Notes: a model not told the origin generated them from the sequence alone. 64,000 nucleotides of DNA from Akkermansia muciniphila (GCF_040616545.1 NZ_CP156688.1:2852001-2916000); one strand, 5' to 3'; shown: positions 52,129-61,487, numbered from the stretch's first letter. Numbers and translations: made by a program.

Positions 52129-53049
52129 ATGCAATATACAACTATTACCGCAACCGTGTGCGCGGCGGCCTTCTCTCTCGCCGGTATGGCTTCCGCAGAT
52201 ATTCATGTCCCCCTCCGGGCGCTGAATGCCTCTTATGACGCCTCCCGCCCGTTTTCCGCCATGCTGGGTACGGGCTATGCCACCAAGTACGTCAGCCGCG
52301 GGCTGGCTTTCCAGCAATCCGGCAGTGACCATGTGATCCCGGTGGAAGCCATAGGCTCCTATGACCTCAACAAAAAATATTCCATCCTGGCCGGAGTAAA
52401 ATACCAGTGGCTGACCCAGAACGACCTGACGCACGACAGCACGGGTATTTCCGATGAAGCAACGGCTTTGCTGGGCGTCAGCCGCAAATTCAGCGATTAC
52501 ACCATGGCCTCTCTGGGCTACCAGTTCGTCAACGGCGGGCTGCCGGGCCTGATGAACGTCCACCGCGGGCAGACCTCCAGCGACTTCCCGGCGTTTGAAC
52601 ACGGTCGGTCTGAAGAACACAGCTTTGTGCTGGACCTCCATCATGACTTCGGCAAGGGACTTGAAAACTTCTTCTGGGACTGCCGCGTGCAGTACACCTT
52701 CCGCTGGATGTCCGGCTGGTGGTTCACCAACACGCTGGGCTACAAATATGACTTCAACCGCTCCTCCTCCCTGATCGTGGCAGGCACCTGGAATGCTTCC
52801 GCCGGCTACTTTGACCGGGATTCCCTGAATGCCAACGGCACGCAAGGCATTTCCGTGACCGTGGCCGTGCCCTTCAAGGCGGTGGACCGCCTGGTCCTCA
52901 CTCCTTTCGTCAGCACCGTCTGGCTCGGCAACGGCGGCATGGCGGGCAACTACCGCGGCCCCTCCGACCGCTTTCCCTCCAGAATCCCTTCCCGGATTTA
53001 CCGCAACTTCACGTTTGTAGCGGGCCTGGGGGTTACCTACTCCTTTTAA
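52129..53049 (+). CDS. Outer-membrane beta-barrel protein
   Basis: 306 residues. A signal peptide (TITATVCAAAFSLAGMASA) is followed by alternating hydrophobic strands with many Tyr/Trp/Phe (FSAMLGTGYATKYVSRGLAF, YSILAGVKYQWLTQ, MASLGYQFVNG, WDCRVQYTFRWMSGWWF). The last residue is Phe in the ending VTYSF, the usual C-terminal signal for barrel assembly. The early YATKYVSRG segment is seen in TorF/Gcw_chp-like barrel families. Substrate unknown; it could be a porin for small solutes. A GC-rich hairpin follows. It begins 90 bp after the acyltransferase. Confidence 0.85.
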   Translation: MQYTTITATVCAAAFSLAGMASADIHVPLRALNASYDASRPFSAMLGTGYATKYVSRGLAFQQSGSDHVIPVEAIGSYDLNKKYSILAGVKYQWLTQNDLTHDSTGISDEATALLGVSRKFSDYTMASLGYQFVNGGLPGLMNVHRGQTSSDFPAFEHGRSEEHSFVLDLHHDFGKGLENFFWDCRVQYTFRWMSGWWFTNTLGYKYDFNRSSSLIVAGTWNASAGYFDRDSLNANGTQGISVTVAVPFKAVDRLVLTPFVSTVWLGNGGMAGNYRGPSDRFPSRIPSRIYRNFTFVAGLGVTYSF

Positions 53050-53074
53050 GCCTCCCCTTCATCCATATCCCTGC

Positions 53075-53109
53075 GGCCCCCGGCGCTTCCAAGCAATGCG
53101 CCGGGGGCC
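53075..53109 (+). terminator. GC-rich hairpin after the barrel gene
   Basis: Perfect 12-bp stem GGCCCCCGGCGC (53075-53086) / GCGCCGGGGGCC (53098-53109), loop of 11 nt, followed by TGCTTCTCTTCC rather than a pure T run. Probably a terminator or processing signal between the barrel gene and the kinase gene. Confidence 0.65.
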
Positions 53110-53126
53110 TGCTTCTCTTCCCTGCC

Positions 53127-54275
53127 ATGCCCCTGTCCGCCGTTTTCCATACTGATTCCCTCCAGGAGCAGGTTGCCGCCCTGGGCGACGCCTTCGCCAT
53201 TGCCGGGGAATTCCTCCATTGCGACACCATCAACAGCGGCCATATCAACCTGACCTTCCGGGCCGCCTACCGGAAAATGGACGGCACCACGGACCGCTAC
53301 ATCTTCCAGCGCGTCAATGACGCCGTCTTCCAGTGCCCACGGGACGTGATGCACAACGTGGAGAAGGTGACCAACCACATCCGGTGGAAAATGCTCCGGG
53401 TGCTGAAAACGCCCTTCCGCCAGACGCTTAACCTGTATTCCGCCCGCGGAGGCCGCAAGTACCTGGAAATTCCCGGCTCCGGCTTCTGGCGCTGCTACAA
53501 CTGCATTGAAAGCACCCATACGTTTGACGTGGCGGAACATCCCCGCCAGGCTTATGAAGCGGCCCGCGCCTTCGGCGCGTTCCAGCAGCTCCTGTGCGAC
53601 ATGAATCCGGAAGACATCCATGAGACCATCCCGTTCTTCCACCATACCCGCAGGCGCTTTGACCGCCTGGAAAAAGCGGCTGCCCGCGATTCCCGCGGAA
53701 GGCTGGACTCCTGCCGGAGGGAGCTGGACTTCATCCGCCGCCGGGAACGGTATGTGGACGTCCTGCTGGACCTTCAGGAACGGGGGGAACTCCCCGTCAG
53801 AATCGTGCACAACGATACCAAGATCAACAACGTGATGCTGGACAAGGAAACGGACAAGGCCGTCTGCGTCATTGACCTGGACACGGTGATGCCCGGCAGC
53901 GTGCTGTACGACTTTGGGGACATGGTGCGCACCATGACCTCTCCCGCGGCGGAGGATGAAGAAGACCTGGACAAAACCTTCCTGCGCATGCCCATGTTTG
54001 AAGCCGTAGCCAGGGGTTACCTGGACGCCGCCAGGGACTTCATCACGCCGCTGGAAGTTTCCAAACTGGCCTTCTCCGGGGTGCTCATCACGCTGGAAAC
54101 CGGCATCCGCTTCCTGACGGATTATCTGGAAGGGGACGTTTACTTTAAAACGGAGCGGAACCGCCATAACCTGCACCGGGCGCGCACCCAGCTCAAGCTG
54201 GTGGAAAGCATGGAAGAGCAAATGCCGGAAATGGAAGAATGCGTCCGGCGCTGCTTTCACGCGGCCTCCCGCTGA
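53127..54275 (+). CDS. N-acetylhexosamine 1-kinase-like phosphotransferase (APH fold)
   Basis: 382 residues. Aminoglycoside-phosphotransferase fold: the catalytic loop is IVHNDTKINNVMLDKE (HxDxxxxN with Asp as base) and the metal motif is VIDLDTVMPG. The preceding ALGDAFAIAGEFL...NSGHINLTFRA and the FQRVNDAVF segment match NahK/LnpB-type kinases, which phosphorylate GlcNAc/GalNAc at the anomeric position when host glycans are used. Aminoglycoside resistance is not suggested. Older annotations of this family call it mucin desulfatase, without good reason. Encoded just ahead of fucose mutarotase, consistent with use of mucin sugars. Cytoplasmic. Start ATG 53127. Confidence 0.83.
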   Translation: MPLSAVFHTDSLQEQVAALGDAFAIAGEFLHCDTINSGHINLTFRAAYRKMDGTTDRYIFQRVNDAVFQCPRDVMHNVEKVTNHIRWKMLRVLKTPFRQTLNLYSARGGRKYLEIPGSGFWRCYNCIESTHTFDVAEHPRQAYEAARAFGAFQQLLCDMNPEDIHETIPFFHHTRRRFDRLEKAAARDSRGRLDSCRRELDFIRRRERYVDVLLDLQERGELPVRIVHNDTKINNVMLDKETDKAVCVIDLDTVMPGSVLYDFGDMVRTMTSPAAEDEEDLDKTFLRMPMFEAVARGYLDAARDFITPLEVSKLAFSGVLITLETGIRFLTDYLEGDVYFKTERNRHNLHRARTQLKLVESMEEQMPEMEECVRRCFHAASR

Positions 54276-54347
54276 CGGAGAACTAATATAACGGACGCCT
54301 GATTTTGTGATCGTCTCCGAACGCGGGTGTTTGGTATACTCCCGCGC

Positions 54348-54767
54348 ATGTTAAAAAATATTTCACCCCTCATCAGCCCCTCCCTGCTGAAAATCCTGGC
54401 GGAAATGGGGCATGGCGATGAAATCGTCTTTTCAGACGCCCACTTTCCCGGCCACACCTTCAACCCCACGGTGCTGAGGGCGGACGGACTGGGAGCGGAC
54501 GCCCTGCTGGCCGCCGTCATCCCCCTCTTCGAACTGGACGCATACGCCACCCCCGTCATCATGATGGCCCCGGTTCCGGGAGATTCCCTGGACCCCGCGG
54601 TGGAGGCCAAATACCGCAAGGCCCTGAACTATGACGGGGACATTGAGCAAATGGAGCGCTACGCCTTTTATGAACGGGCCAAAAAGGCCTATGCCGTGGT
54701 CATCACCGGAGAAACCGCCAAATACGGCAATATCATCCTGAAAAAAGGCGTTACCCCCATTTCCTGA
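54348..54767 (+). CDS. fucU: L-fucose mutarotase (RbsD/FucU family)
   Basis: Speeds exchange between alpha- and beta-L-fucose so that the isomerase gets its anomer. 139 residues from the ATG at 54348. Family blocks: [30 protein letters not shown] with the active-site His residues, [23 protein letters not shown], and the C-terminal [28 protein letters not shown], whose Tyr and Asn belong to the sugar site. A TGGTATACT sequence (54332-54340) directly before the ATG looks like an extended -10 box and would give a nearly leaderless mRNA. Neighbours: hexosamine kinase and aminotransferase. Confidence 0.93.
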   Translation: MLKNISPLISPSLLKILAEMGHGDEIVFSDAHFPGHTFNPTVLRADGLGADALLAAVIPLFELDAYATPVIMMAPVPGDSLDPAVEAKYRKALNYDGDIEQMERYAFYERAKKAYAVVITGETAKYGNIILKKGVTPIS

Positions 54768-54790
54768 CACTTGCCTACGCGGACAAATCC

Positions 54791-55972
54791 ATGCAGTACG
54801 ACTTTGACGAAGTGATCGACCGCCGCGGCACCGGCGCCCTGAAATATGAAGCCCTGCTGCCCCGCTGGGGCCGGGATGACCTGCTCCCCCTGTGGGTGGC
54901 GGACATGGACTTCAAAACGCCCCCGTTCATCATGGAGGCCATCCGCCGCCGTTGTGAGCATGAGCTCCTGGGGTACACCGTCAAGCCACGCGCCTTCTTT
55001 GAAGCCATCCGGGACTGGGTGGGGCGCCGCCACGGCTGGGAAGTGCGCGCCTCGGAAATAGGCTTCGCGCCTGGCATCGTCCCGGGCATCTCCAGCGCCA
55101 TCCAGTGCTTCACGGAACCGGGGGACAAGATCATGATCCAGCCGCCCGTGTACCACCCCTTCGCCATGATTATCCGGGAAAACGGCCGGGAAATCGTGAA
55201 CAACCCCCTTATCCTGGAAGAAGGGCGCTACCGCATGGACTTTGACCATATGCAGGAGGCCGTCCGCGGCTGCCGCATGTTCATCCTCTGCAATCCCCAC
55301 AATCCCGGAGGCCGCGTGTGGAGCCCGGAGGAACTGCGCCGCGTGGCGGAAATCTGCGCGGAAAGCGGCACGCTGGTCGTCTCTGACGAGATTCACGCGG
55401 ACCTGGCGCTCCCCGGCCACACGCACACCGTGTTCGCCACTGTCTCCGGGCAGGCGCGCATGAACTCCATCACGTACATGGCGCCCAGCAAGGCCTTCAA
55501 CGTGCCCGGCCTGGGCAGTTCCTACCTGATTTGCCAGAATCCGGCCCTCTTCGGGAAATACCAAAGCTTTGTCAGCGGCAGGGAGCTGGCGGAAGGCCAC
55601 GTCTTTGCGTATGAGGGGCTCATCAGCGCCTACTCCGGCCCGGAAGGGGAGGAATGGCTCAAGCAGGCGCTGGACTACATTCAGGAAAACATCCTGTTCA
55701 TTGACCGGGAACTGCGCCGCCGCATGCCTAAAATAAAGGCCATGCTTCCGGACGCCTCCTACCTGGTTTTCCTGGACTGCCGGGAACTCGGCCTTTCCCA
55801 GAAGGAACTGGCGGACTTCTTTGTGGACGGGGGGCGCCTGGCCCTGAATGACGGCTCCATCTTCGGCAAGGAAGGGGAAGGCTTCATGCGCCTGAACGCG
55901 GGCTGCCCACGCTCCATCCTGGAACAGGCGCTCAACCAGCTGGAAGAGGCCTACCGGGCGCGCGGCTTCTGA
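54791..55972 (+). CDS. PLP-dependent C-S lyase/aminotransferase, PatB/MalY type
   Basis: 393 residues. Fold-type I PLP enzyme: MQYDFDEVIDRRGTGALKYE and LLPLWVADMDF are the exact start pattern of the MalY/PatB group; ILCNPHNPGGRVW carries the conserved Asn, VVSDEIHADL the PLP-pyridine Asp, and APSKAFNVPGLG the Schiff-base Lys; the carboxylate Arg is in GFMRLNAGCPRS. Group members cleave cystathionine or cysteine to pyruvate, ammonia and a thiol; some are regulators (MalY). The specific substrate here is open. Start 23 bp after fucU. Confidence 0.92.
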   Translation: MQYDFDEVIDRRGTGALKYEALLPRWGRDDLLPLWVADMDFKTPPFIMEAIRRRCEHELLGYTVKPRAFFEAIRDWVGRRHGWEVRASEIGFAPGIVPGISSAIQCFTEPGDKIMIQPPVYHPFAMIIRENGREIVNNPLILEEGRYRMDFDHMQEAVRGCRMFILCNPHNPGGRVWSPEELRRVAEICAESGTLVVSDEIHADLALPGHTHTVFATVSGQARMNSITYMAPSKAFNVPGLGSSYLICQNPALFGKYQSFVSGRELAEGHVFAYEGLISAYSGPEGEEWLKQALDYIQENILFIDRELRRRMPKIKAMLPDASYLVFLDCRELGLSQKELADFFVDGGRLALNDGSIFGKEGEGFMRLNAGCPRSILEQALNQLEEAYRARGF

Positions 55973-56011
55973 TCACAGAGGCCCGGGTCCGTCCGGCACG
56001 GTTCATTCAGG

Positions 56012-56037
56012 AAAGGGGAGCTTTCACGCTCCCCTTT
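56012..56037 (+). terminator. Terminator-like hairpin after the PatB-type gene
   Basis: Perfect stem AAAGGGGAGC (56012-56021) / GCTCCCCTTT (56028-56037) with a 6-nt loop, 40 bp after the stop. The T run is only the TTT at the stem's end, so termination may be partial; the A/T-flanked stem could serve both directions. Confidence 0.7.
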
Positions 56038-56212
56038 GCTCTGTCATGGAGGGAACCTTCAGCAGACCTGCTCTCCGCACGCCGGGGAGGTGCACTCAAT
56101 TCCCAACCTGCCACAGTCGCCGGCTGAAAGAAGAGACGGAAGCCCCATTTACAGGAAATGCCCGTCCGTAAATGATTGTCTTCAAGAAAAAATGGATTAT
56201 TATGGCAGGTAT

Positions 56213-56377
56213 ATGAATAGAATCGCCTTTTCCATTATTTTCGGGTTCTCCATGGTGACTGCGGCATTGACCATAGACACAACCATCTGGGCAACAAAAA
56301 CAATTGCGCTTTTATCCATCGCGCTCACCATCATTGCTTTTATTTTCCTCGTGATAGCTTTCCTGAAGAAAGACTAA
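56213..56377 (+). CDS. Small two-helix membrane protein, unknown function
   Basis: 54 residues from ATG 56213 (61 from the alternative ATG 56192). Two hydrophobic stretches, IAFSIIFGFSMVTAALTI and KTIALLSIALTIIAFIFLVIAF, are separated by a short turn (DTTIWAT) and end in FLKKD, giving a probable hairpin with both ends in the cytoplasm. More AT-rich than its neighbours. No Shine-Dalgarno at either start, so a real gene is likely but not certain. It stands alone between a terminator-like hairpin and metG. Confidence 0.5.
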   Translation: MNRIAFSIIFGFSMVTAALTIDTTIWATKTIALLSIALTIIAFIFLVIAFLKKD

Positions 56378-56561
56378 TCCCCCCTCCCGCATCAAAGCGT
56401 CATGGAAAGAAAAGGGCGGCCAAGCGCCTCTTTTCATGCCGTCCCGGGGCCGTCCGGGAAAGAAACCTTCGGCATCCGGGCAAACGCCGGCTTCATTCCC
56501 CGAACACTGGCAGGGAATGACTTTGCTTGCAAAATAAAAGGAAAGGAGTATCGTTCCCCGC

Positions 56562-58169
56562 ATGTACTATATCACCACGGCCATTGACTACACCAACGGA
56601 CCGCCCCACATCGGGCACGCCTATGAAAAAGTCCTTGCGGACGTTCTCGCGCGCTGGCACCGGATGAAGGGGGAGGAAGTCTATTTCCTGACCGGGGTGG
56701 ACCAGCACGGGCAGAAAGTACAGCAGACGGCGGAAAAACTGGGCATTACGCCGCAGGAGCATGTGAACAACATCACGGCCAAATTCCTGGCCCTGTGGGA
56801 GCGCCTGGGCATCAGCAATGACGGATGGGCCTCCACCACGGACCCGCGCCACAAGGCCTGCGTGCAGAAAATCCTGACGAACCTGAAAGACAGGGGGCAG
56901 CTTTACAAAAAATCCTACAAGGGGTTCTACTCCGTGCGGCAGGAACAATTCCTGACGGACAAGGAACGGGACGCGGAAGGCAACTTTGGTCCGGAATGGG
57001 GTGAAGTGGTGGAACTGGAGGAAGAAAACTGGTACTTCCGCCTGACGGACCATGTGGAGTGGATGAAGCGGTTCGTGGAAAAAAGCAGCGATTTCGTTCT
57101 TCCGGCCTTCCGCAAGGCGGAAGTGCTCAACGCCATCGATTTTGACTCGGACCTCTGCATTTCCCGCCCCAAGAGCCGCCTTTCCTGGGGGATCGAACTT
57201 CCGTTTGACCCGGAATTCGTCACCTACGTGTGGTTTGACGCCCTCATCAACTACGTCTCCTTCGCCGGGTACCTGGCGGAACCGGACAGCGGCCTGCCGG
57301 AATTCTCCAAACTCTGGCCCGCGGACTGCGAAGTGATCGGCAAGGACATCCTGGTACCCGCCCACGGCGTATACTGGCCCGCCATGCTGCACGCCATGGG
57401 CTTCTCCGACGAGGAAATGCCCACCCTGCTCGTGCACGGCTGGTGGAACATCAACGGGGAAAAAATGTCCAAGTCCATCGGCAACGTGGTGGACCCCAAC
57501 CTGCTCGCGGAACAGTTCGGCCCGGAACCCGTGCGCTATTACCTGGTGCGGGACATCACCACCGGGAAGGACGCCAACTTTGACGCGGACCGCCTGGTCA
57601 TGCTGTACAATACAGAGCTGGCCAACGACCTCGGCAACCTGTGCAACCGTTCCATCAACATGACGCGCCGCTACTGCGAGTCCGTCATCTCCGGTGAGGA
57701 AGGATACGATGACGAGGCCTCCAAGGCCCTGCGCGTCACCATGGACCAGGCCGTTACCCTGTTCTCCAAATTCATGGATGACAACATGGTCTCTGACGCC
57801 CTGGCGGCCCTGAATGCCCAGGTTTCCGCCTGCAACGCGTACATTGAACAGCAGCAGCCCTGGCAGCTTGCCAAGGATGAGTCCGCCGCGCCGCGCCTCC
57901 GCTGCGTGCTGCGCCACCTGCTGGAATGCTGCGCCCAGACGGGCTACCTCATCGGCTGCGTCCTGCCGGACGCTTCCGCCCGCATCCTGGACCAGCTCAA
58001 CGCCGCGGACCTGTTCCAGGGCCGCACGCCGGATACGCTGGCCTGGGGAATCCTCCCCGCAGGCCACCGCATCAATGACCCGGCCCCCGTCTTCCCGCGC
58101 ATTCTCTCCGAAGAGGAAAAGGCCAAGCTGGCTGAAAAAGCGGCCAAGGCGGCAAAAAAACAAGGCTGA
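56562..58169 (+). CDS. metG: Methionyl-tRNA synthetase
   Basis: Charges tRNA-Met. 535 residues. Class I signatures: HIGH as PPHIGHAYEK near residue 15, KMSKS as NGEKMSKSIGN near residue 305. VDQHGQKVQQTAEKLG and WYFRLTDHVEWM are typical. The zinc-knuckle cysteines of E. coli MetG are absent in the connective peptide (DKERDAEGNFGPEWGE), so this is the zinc-free form, and there is no C-terminal tRNA-binding OB domain; it ends in a lysine-rich helix (EKAAKAAKKQG). AAGGAG lies 13 bp before the ATG. Followed after 5 bp by menD. Confidence 0.97.
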   Translation: MYYITTAIDYTNGPPHIGHAYEKVLADVLARWHRMKGEEVYFLTGVDQHGQKVQQTAEKLGITPQEHVNNITAKFLALWERLGISNDGWASTTDPRHKACVQKILTNLKDRGQLYKKSYKGFYSVRQEQFLTDKERDAEGNFGPEWGEVVELEEENWYFRLTDHVEWMKRFVEKSSDFVLPAFRKAEVLNAIDFDSDLCISRPKSRLSWGIELPFDPEFVTYVWFDALINYVSFAGYLAEPDSGLPEFSKLWPADCEVIGKDILVPAHGVYWPAMLHAMGFSDEEMPTLLVHGWWNINGEKMSKSIGNVVDPNLLAEQFGPEPVRYYLVRDITTGKDANFDADRLVMLYNTELANDLGNLCNRSINMTRRYCESVISGEEGYDDEASKALRVTMDQAVTLFSKFMDDNMVSDALAALNAQVSACNAYIEQQQPWQLAKDESAAPRLRCVLRHLLECCAQTGYLIGCVLPDASARILDQLNAADLFQGRTPDTLAWGILPAGHRINDPAPVFPRILSEEEKAKLAEKAAKAAKKQG

Positions 58170-58174
58170 TTCCC

Positions 58175-59770
58175 GTGAGCGCCTCCGCATCCTTCGTCAA
58201 ATCCCTGCTGGCCCAGTGCTGCCTGGGCGGCATCTGTGAATGGGTGGTCTGCCCCGGCGCGCGCAACATGGCGCTGCTCCAGGTGCTGGCCGCCGCGGAG
58301 GACCTGGTGAAATGGACTCACTTTGACGAACGGTCCGCCGCCTTTTTCGCGCTGGGCCGCGTTCAGGACATGGGGCTGCCCGTAGCCGTGGTCACCACGT
58401 CCGGCACGGCGGCGGCGGAACTCCTCCCCGCCGTGGTGGAGGCGTACTACGAGCGCCGCCCCCTGCTTCTGCTCACCGCGGACCGCCCGGCGGACTACCG
58501 CGGCTCCGCCGCTCCGCAGGCCATTGAACAGGCGGACATCTTCGGCGTTTACGCGCCCACGATTGACCTGGAAACACCGGACAGCCTGCCGGAAGATATT
58601 CTGGAAGACTGGGACTACGCCTCCCCCCTGCACATCAACGTCTGCCTGCCGGACCCGGACCCCGCCTGGAACCCCGGCAATTGCGACCTTTACCCGGCGG
58701 AACCGCCGGAAGACAGCGAATTCCGCGGCTCCCTGGCGGAACTGGCCCAGGCCCTGCGCTTCAAATCGCGCGGCGGGCTGGTGGTCATGCTCGGCGGGCT
58801 GGATCCCATGGAACAGGCCCCTGCCCTGTGGCTGGCCAATGAACTGAAAGCCCCTGTGGTGGCGGACGCCACCTCCGGCCTGCGGGAGGACCTGGCGCAC
58901 CTGGCCCTGACGGACGCGGATGCCCTGCTCCGGGAAAACCCGCCTGCCGTCCTGCTCAGAATAGGGGACGTGCCCGTGGCCCGCTTCTGGCGTGACCTGG
59001 AGGACATCCCCTCCACGGAAGTCTTTTCCATCACCCGCACCGGTTTTTCCGGGCTGGCCCGGCCCTCCACCGTCGTCACCGGAGACCTGGAAGCCATTCT
59101 GCACGCGCTGGGTGATGTGGACAGCGTGGGGGACGTCAACGGCCTGCGCGCCATGAACAAGCGGAAAAAAGCCCTGATGGAGGAACTGCTCATCACCTGC
59201 CCGGACAGCGAGCAGGCCATGGTGCGCGCCTTCTCCTGCTTTGCCGCGGACGGCGACTGCATTTACCTGGGCAACTCCATGCCCGTGCGGTACTGGAACA
59301 GCTTTGCCCAGACGGCCATTCCCACGGAAAACGTCCGCGCCAACCGGGGGGCCAACGGCATTGACGGGCAAATCGCCTCCTTTCTGGGGGTCTCCGCCCG
59401 GTGTTCCCGCTCCTGGGGGCTTGTGGGAGACCTGACCGCCATGTATGACTCCAACGCGCTGGCCCTCCTCCCCCAACTGGACAAGGGAACCCGCGTGCTC
59501 GGCGTCATCAACAACGGCGGGGGCGGCATCTTCCGCGCCCTGCCCGGAGCGGCCAGCCATCCGGAAGCCATGCGCAACCTGCTCGTGCAGCCCCACGCCC
59601 ATTCCTTCAAGGCCATTGCGGAACAATGGGGCATGCGTTACCTGGTGGTCCGCACGGCGGAGGACTTCGACCAGCTTGACTCCCTGGCTGAAGACAGCCA
59701 GACGCTTGTGGAACTCATCCCGGACCGGGAACAGACGGAACACGTCAGGAACGCGCTGGCGGGAAGTTGA
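58175..59770 (+). CDS. menD: SEPHCHC synthase (menaquinone biosynthesis)
   Basis: Thiamine-diphosphate enzyme that joins 2-oxoglutarate and isochorismate, the first committed step to menaquinone. 531 residues from a GTG at 58175; an ATG does not occur before the conserved start SLLAQCCLGGICEWVVCPGARNMALL. FDERSAAFFALG holds the catalytic Glu; TTSGTAAAELLPAVVEAYY and LLTADRPADYRGS are diagnostic; ANRGANGIDGQIASFLG, WGLVGDLTAMYDSNAL and NNGGGGIFRALPGA form the ThDP/metal site. The cysteine-rich start is slightly unusual. It is 5 bp from metG, so the two are probably co-transcribed. Supports a respiring anaerobe together with ccsBA. Confidence 0.96.
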   Translation: MSASASFVKSLLAQCCLGGICEWVVCPGARNMALLQVLAAAEDLVKWTHFDERSAAFFALGRVQDMGLPVAVVTTSGTAAAELLPAVVEAYYERRPLLLLTADRPADYRGSAAPQAIEQADIFGVYAPTIDLETPDSLPEDILEDWDYASPLHINVCLPDPDPAWNPGNCDLYPAEPPEDSEFRGSLAELAQALRFKSRGGLVVMLGGLDPMEQAPALWLANELKAPVVADATSGLREDLAHLALTDADALLRENPPAVLLRIGDVPVARFWRDLEDIPSTEVFSITRTGFSGLARPSTVVTGDLEAILHALGDVDSVGDVNGLRAMNKRKKALMEELLITCPDSEQAMVRAFSCFAADGDCIYLGNSMPVRYWNSFAQTAIPTENVRANRGANGIDGQIASFLGVSARCSRSWGLVGDLTAMYDSNALALLPQLDKGTRVLGVINNGGGGIFRALPGAASHPEAMRNLLVQPHAHSFKAIAEQWGMRYLVVRTAEDFDQLDSLAEDSQTLVELIPDREQTEHVRNALAGS

Positions 59771-60175
59771 AGATGCGGCAGTTTGCCGCGCGTGCTTCCA
59801 ATGCCTCCGCCACGTTCCGGATGGAATTCAGTACGAAGGACGGGAAACCGAACTTGCCCGGCCGAAATGCGGAGCGTGCAGCCCGCAGGAGAGCTAATCT
59901 GGAAGATGAACGAATCAAACCTCCGCTCCCGGCTGGCCGTGATCTGTCCAAACCGCAGGAATATGCCCGTTCATCTGTGTCCCTTGATGGCCGCGCTGCT
60001 GGGAACAAGGGCCTCCCGGCCCTTGTAAACTATGGGCAACAAACGAATCAAGAAATCCCTCCCCGCGCCGGACAACGGGAAAAGTTATCCTTCCCGGCCA
60101 GGCAACCACAGGGCGCCCCCAAGTGGAAGCGTTGATGCGGACGGCGTTTCCACAGTCCCCCTTCTCTTCCCTCCA
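59771..60175. other. Intergenic region between convergent genes
   Basis: 405 bp between menD and the leftward hypothetical gene. Open frames cross it but have no protein-like composition. The only clear structure is a perfect 9-bp hairpin ACAAGGGCC (60005-60013) / GGCCCTTGT (60018-60026) with a TCCC loop, without T runs on either side; it may help to end both convergent transcripts. Confidence 0.6.
60005..60026. terminator. Perfect hairpin between convergent genes
   Basis: Nine-base-pair stem with a four-base loop, GC-rich at the top. It lacks a T tract, so the terminator call is tentative. Confidence 0.4.
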
Positions 60176-61303
60176 TCACCCCAGCATGGCCACCCCACGG
60201 CCGGGAACTTTTTCTGCTGCCTTTTCCGCATACGGGGCAAAGCGGTACAGGAGTTTCAGCATCCGCCGCTCTTCCTTGTTCCGCGCCTTTTTCTCCCTTG
60301 CCGCCACGGCGGCGGCATCCATGCGCGGCTGGAAAAACCAGGATTGCTTTCTGTCCAGCACTCCGTCCCGGTAGACCAGCATGGCCGTACCGTGGCCGGA
60401 AGCGTCATAAAACAGGCACCGGAATTCCTTCTTCTTCACATCCTCATTAATTTGCAGGGAGGGATGCTGGCCGCCCTTCTCCGGAAAGTGCATGATGGAG
60501 ACGTAAACGGGTTCCTCTCTTCCCCGCTCCGGCAGGGAAGAAGCTCCATGCCGCACCGGCTCCCCGTGAACAGGGAGCTCTTTGTCCGGCATGGGAATCT
60601 CTTCTATTTTCCACCAGAGCAGGCGCCCGTCTTTCATGTCCCAGGTATGGCGGGTATATGACCGGAGGCCGGAGAGAGTCCAGGATTCATCCCTGCACGC
60701 AAACAGCCCCTCAGGCTTGTGGGAAAAGGTCCACTCATTGAAGTTCCGTCCGTCCGGAAAGGAAACGTCGCAAATTTCCCCCATATTTTTACCTTTAGGG
60801 TCAAAGCAATAGGACGTACGGTACAGGGCCTTGGCCCTGCCTGCCTGCCAGGCGCCGTATCCCAGCCTGACCACCGTGGAGGAACGGTGGTCCACCGTCA
60901 CCCGGCACAATCCCGGAAAGAACGGCTCCGGAATACCCGCCTCGTCAAAAAAAATGAAGGTCAGGGCGCCGTCCAGATGAACCTGCATCGCTTTCCAGCC
61001 TTCCTCCTCCTCCCAGGCGGCATCGGGCACCAGGCCCAGGCCGTCCTTCTCCGTTTTCAGAACACATGGATCATTGGCCAGCCGCCCCGCCGCCAGATAA
61101 CGGTCACATTCCTCCAACGTCCGGGGAATGGCCTCTTCCCACTGTTCCGCCAGCATTTTCTCCATCGGCAGGCATTCCGAAGCGGGGAGTACGGGAACAG
61201 GCTCCGCCGGAGCAGCGGAAACAGCCCACGCGGATGATGTACAGACGGCCAAAACCGCACTCAGCAAGGCAGCACCATGAACAGACATGTCTGCCCACTT
61301 CAT
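60176..61303 (-). CDS. Secreted hypothetical protein
   Basis: 375 residues from the ATG at 61303 (a second ATG at 61288 is possible); the frame is open further upstream but only these starts give a signal peptide (MSVHGAALLSAVLAVCTSSAWAVSA). The mature part has a mixed composition with many Trp, Tyr, Asp and Gly (YCFDPKGKNMGEICDVSFPDG, EWTFSHKPEGLFACRDESW), and KQSWFFQPRMD near the end. The C-terminus is a basic helix (AAVAAREKKARNKEERRMLKLLYRF). No family recognised; probably periplasmic. It lies downstream of the malic enzyme gene in the same direction after a 184-bp gap. Confidence 0.75.
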   Translation of the reverse strand: MKWADMSVHGAALLSAVLAVCTSSAWAVSAAPAEPVPVLPASECLPMEKMLAEQWEEAIPRTLEECDRYLAAGRLANDPCVLKTEKDGLGLVPDAAWEEEEGWKAMQVHLDGALTFIFFDEAGIPEPFFPGLCRVTVDHRSSTVVRLGYGAWQAGRAKALYRTSYCFDPKGKNMGEICDVSFPDGRNFNEWTFSHKPEGLFACRDESWTLSGLRSYTRHTWDMKDGRLLWWKIEEIPMPDKELPVHGEPVRHGASSLPERGREEPVYVSIMHFPEKGGQHPSLQINEDVKKKEFRCLFYDASGHGTAMLVYRDGVLDRKQSWFFQPRMDAAAVAAREKKARNKEERRMLKLLYRFAPYAEKAAEKVPGRGVAMLG

Positions 61304-61487
61304 ACGGCAGGAAGCCCCGGGCCGCAATCCTCTTTTCCGGTTCGCGGCATATTTAGAGTGTTTCCTGTCATTCAAGCGCCCCGCCCGGCATGAAAAACCG
61401 GGCGGAACATGACGTTCCCCCGGTTCCGTGCAACTGCTGGATACATCAATCGGCGGCATGTAACTTCCGGCCTTCCGCCGGAAACGG

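Noticed and set aside
53127-54275. Aminoglycoside resistance kinase
   Set aside because: Only the fold is shared; the NSGHINLTF and HNDTKINNVMLD context fits hexosamine kinases next to fucose mutarotase.
59767-60135. Open frame of about 122 codons between menD and the hypothetical gene
   Set aside because: No start signal, random-like composition rich in Arg/Pro/Gly and no homology pattern; left as intergenic.
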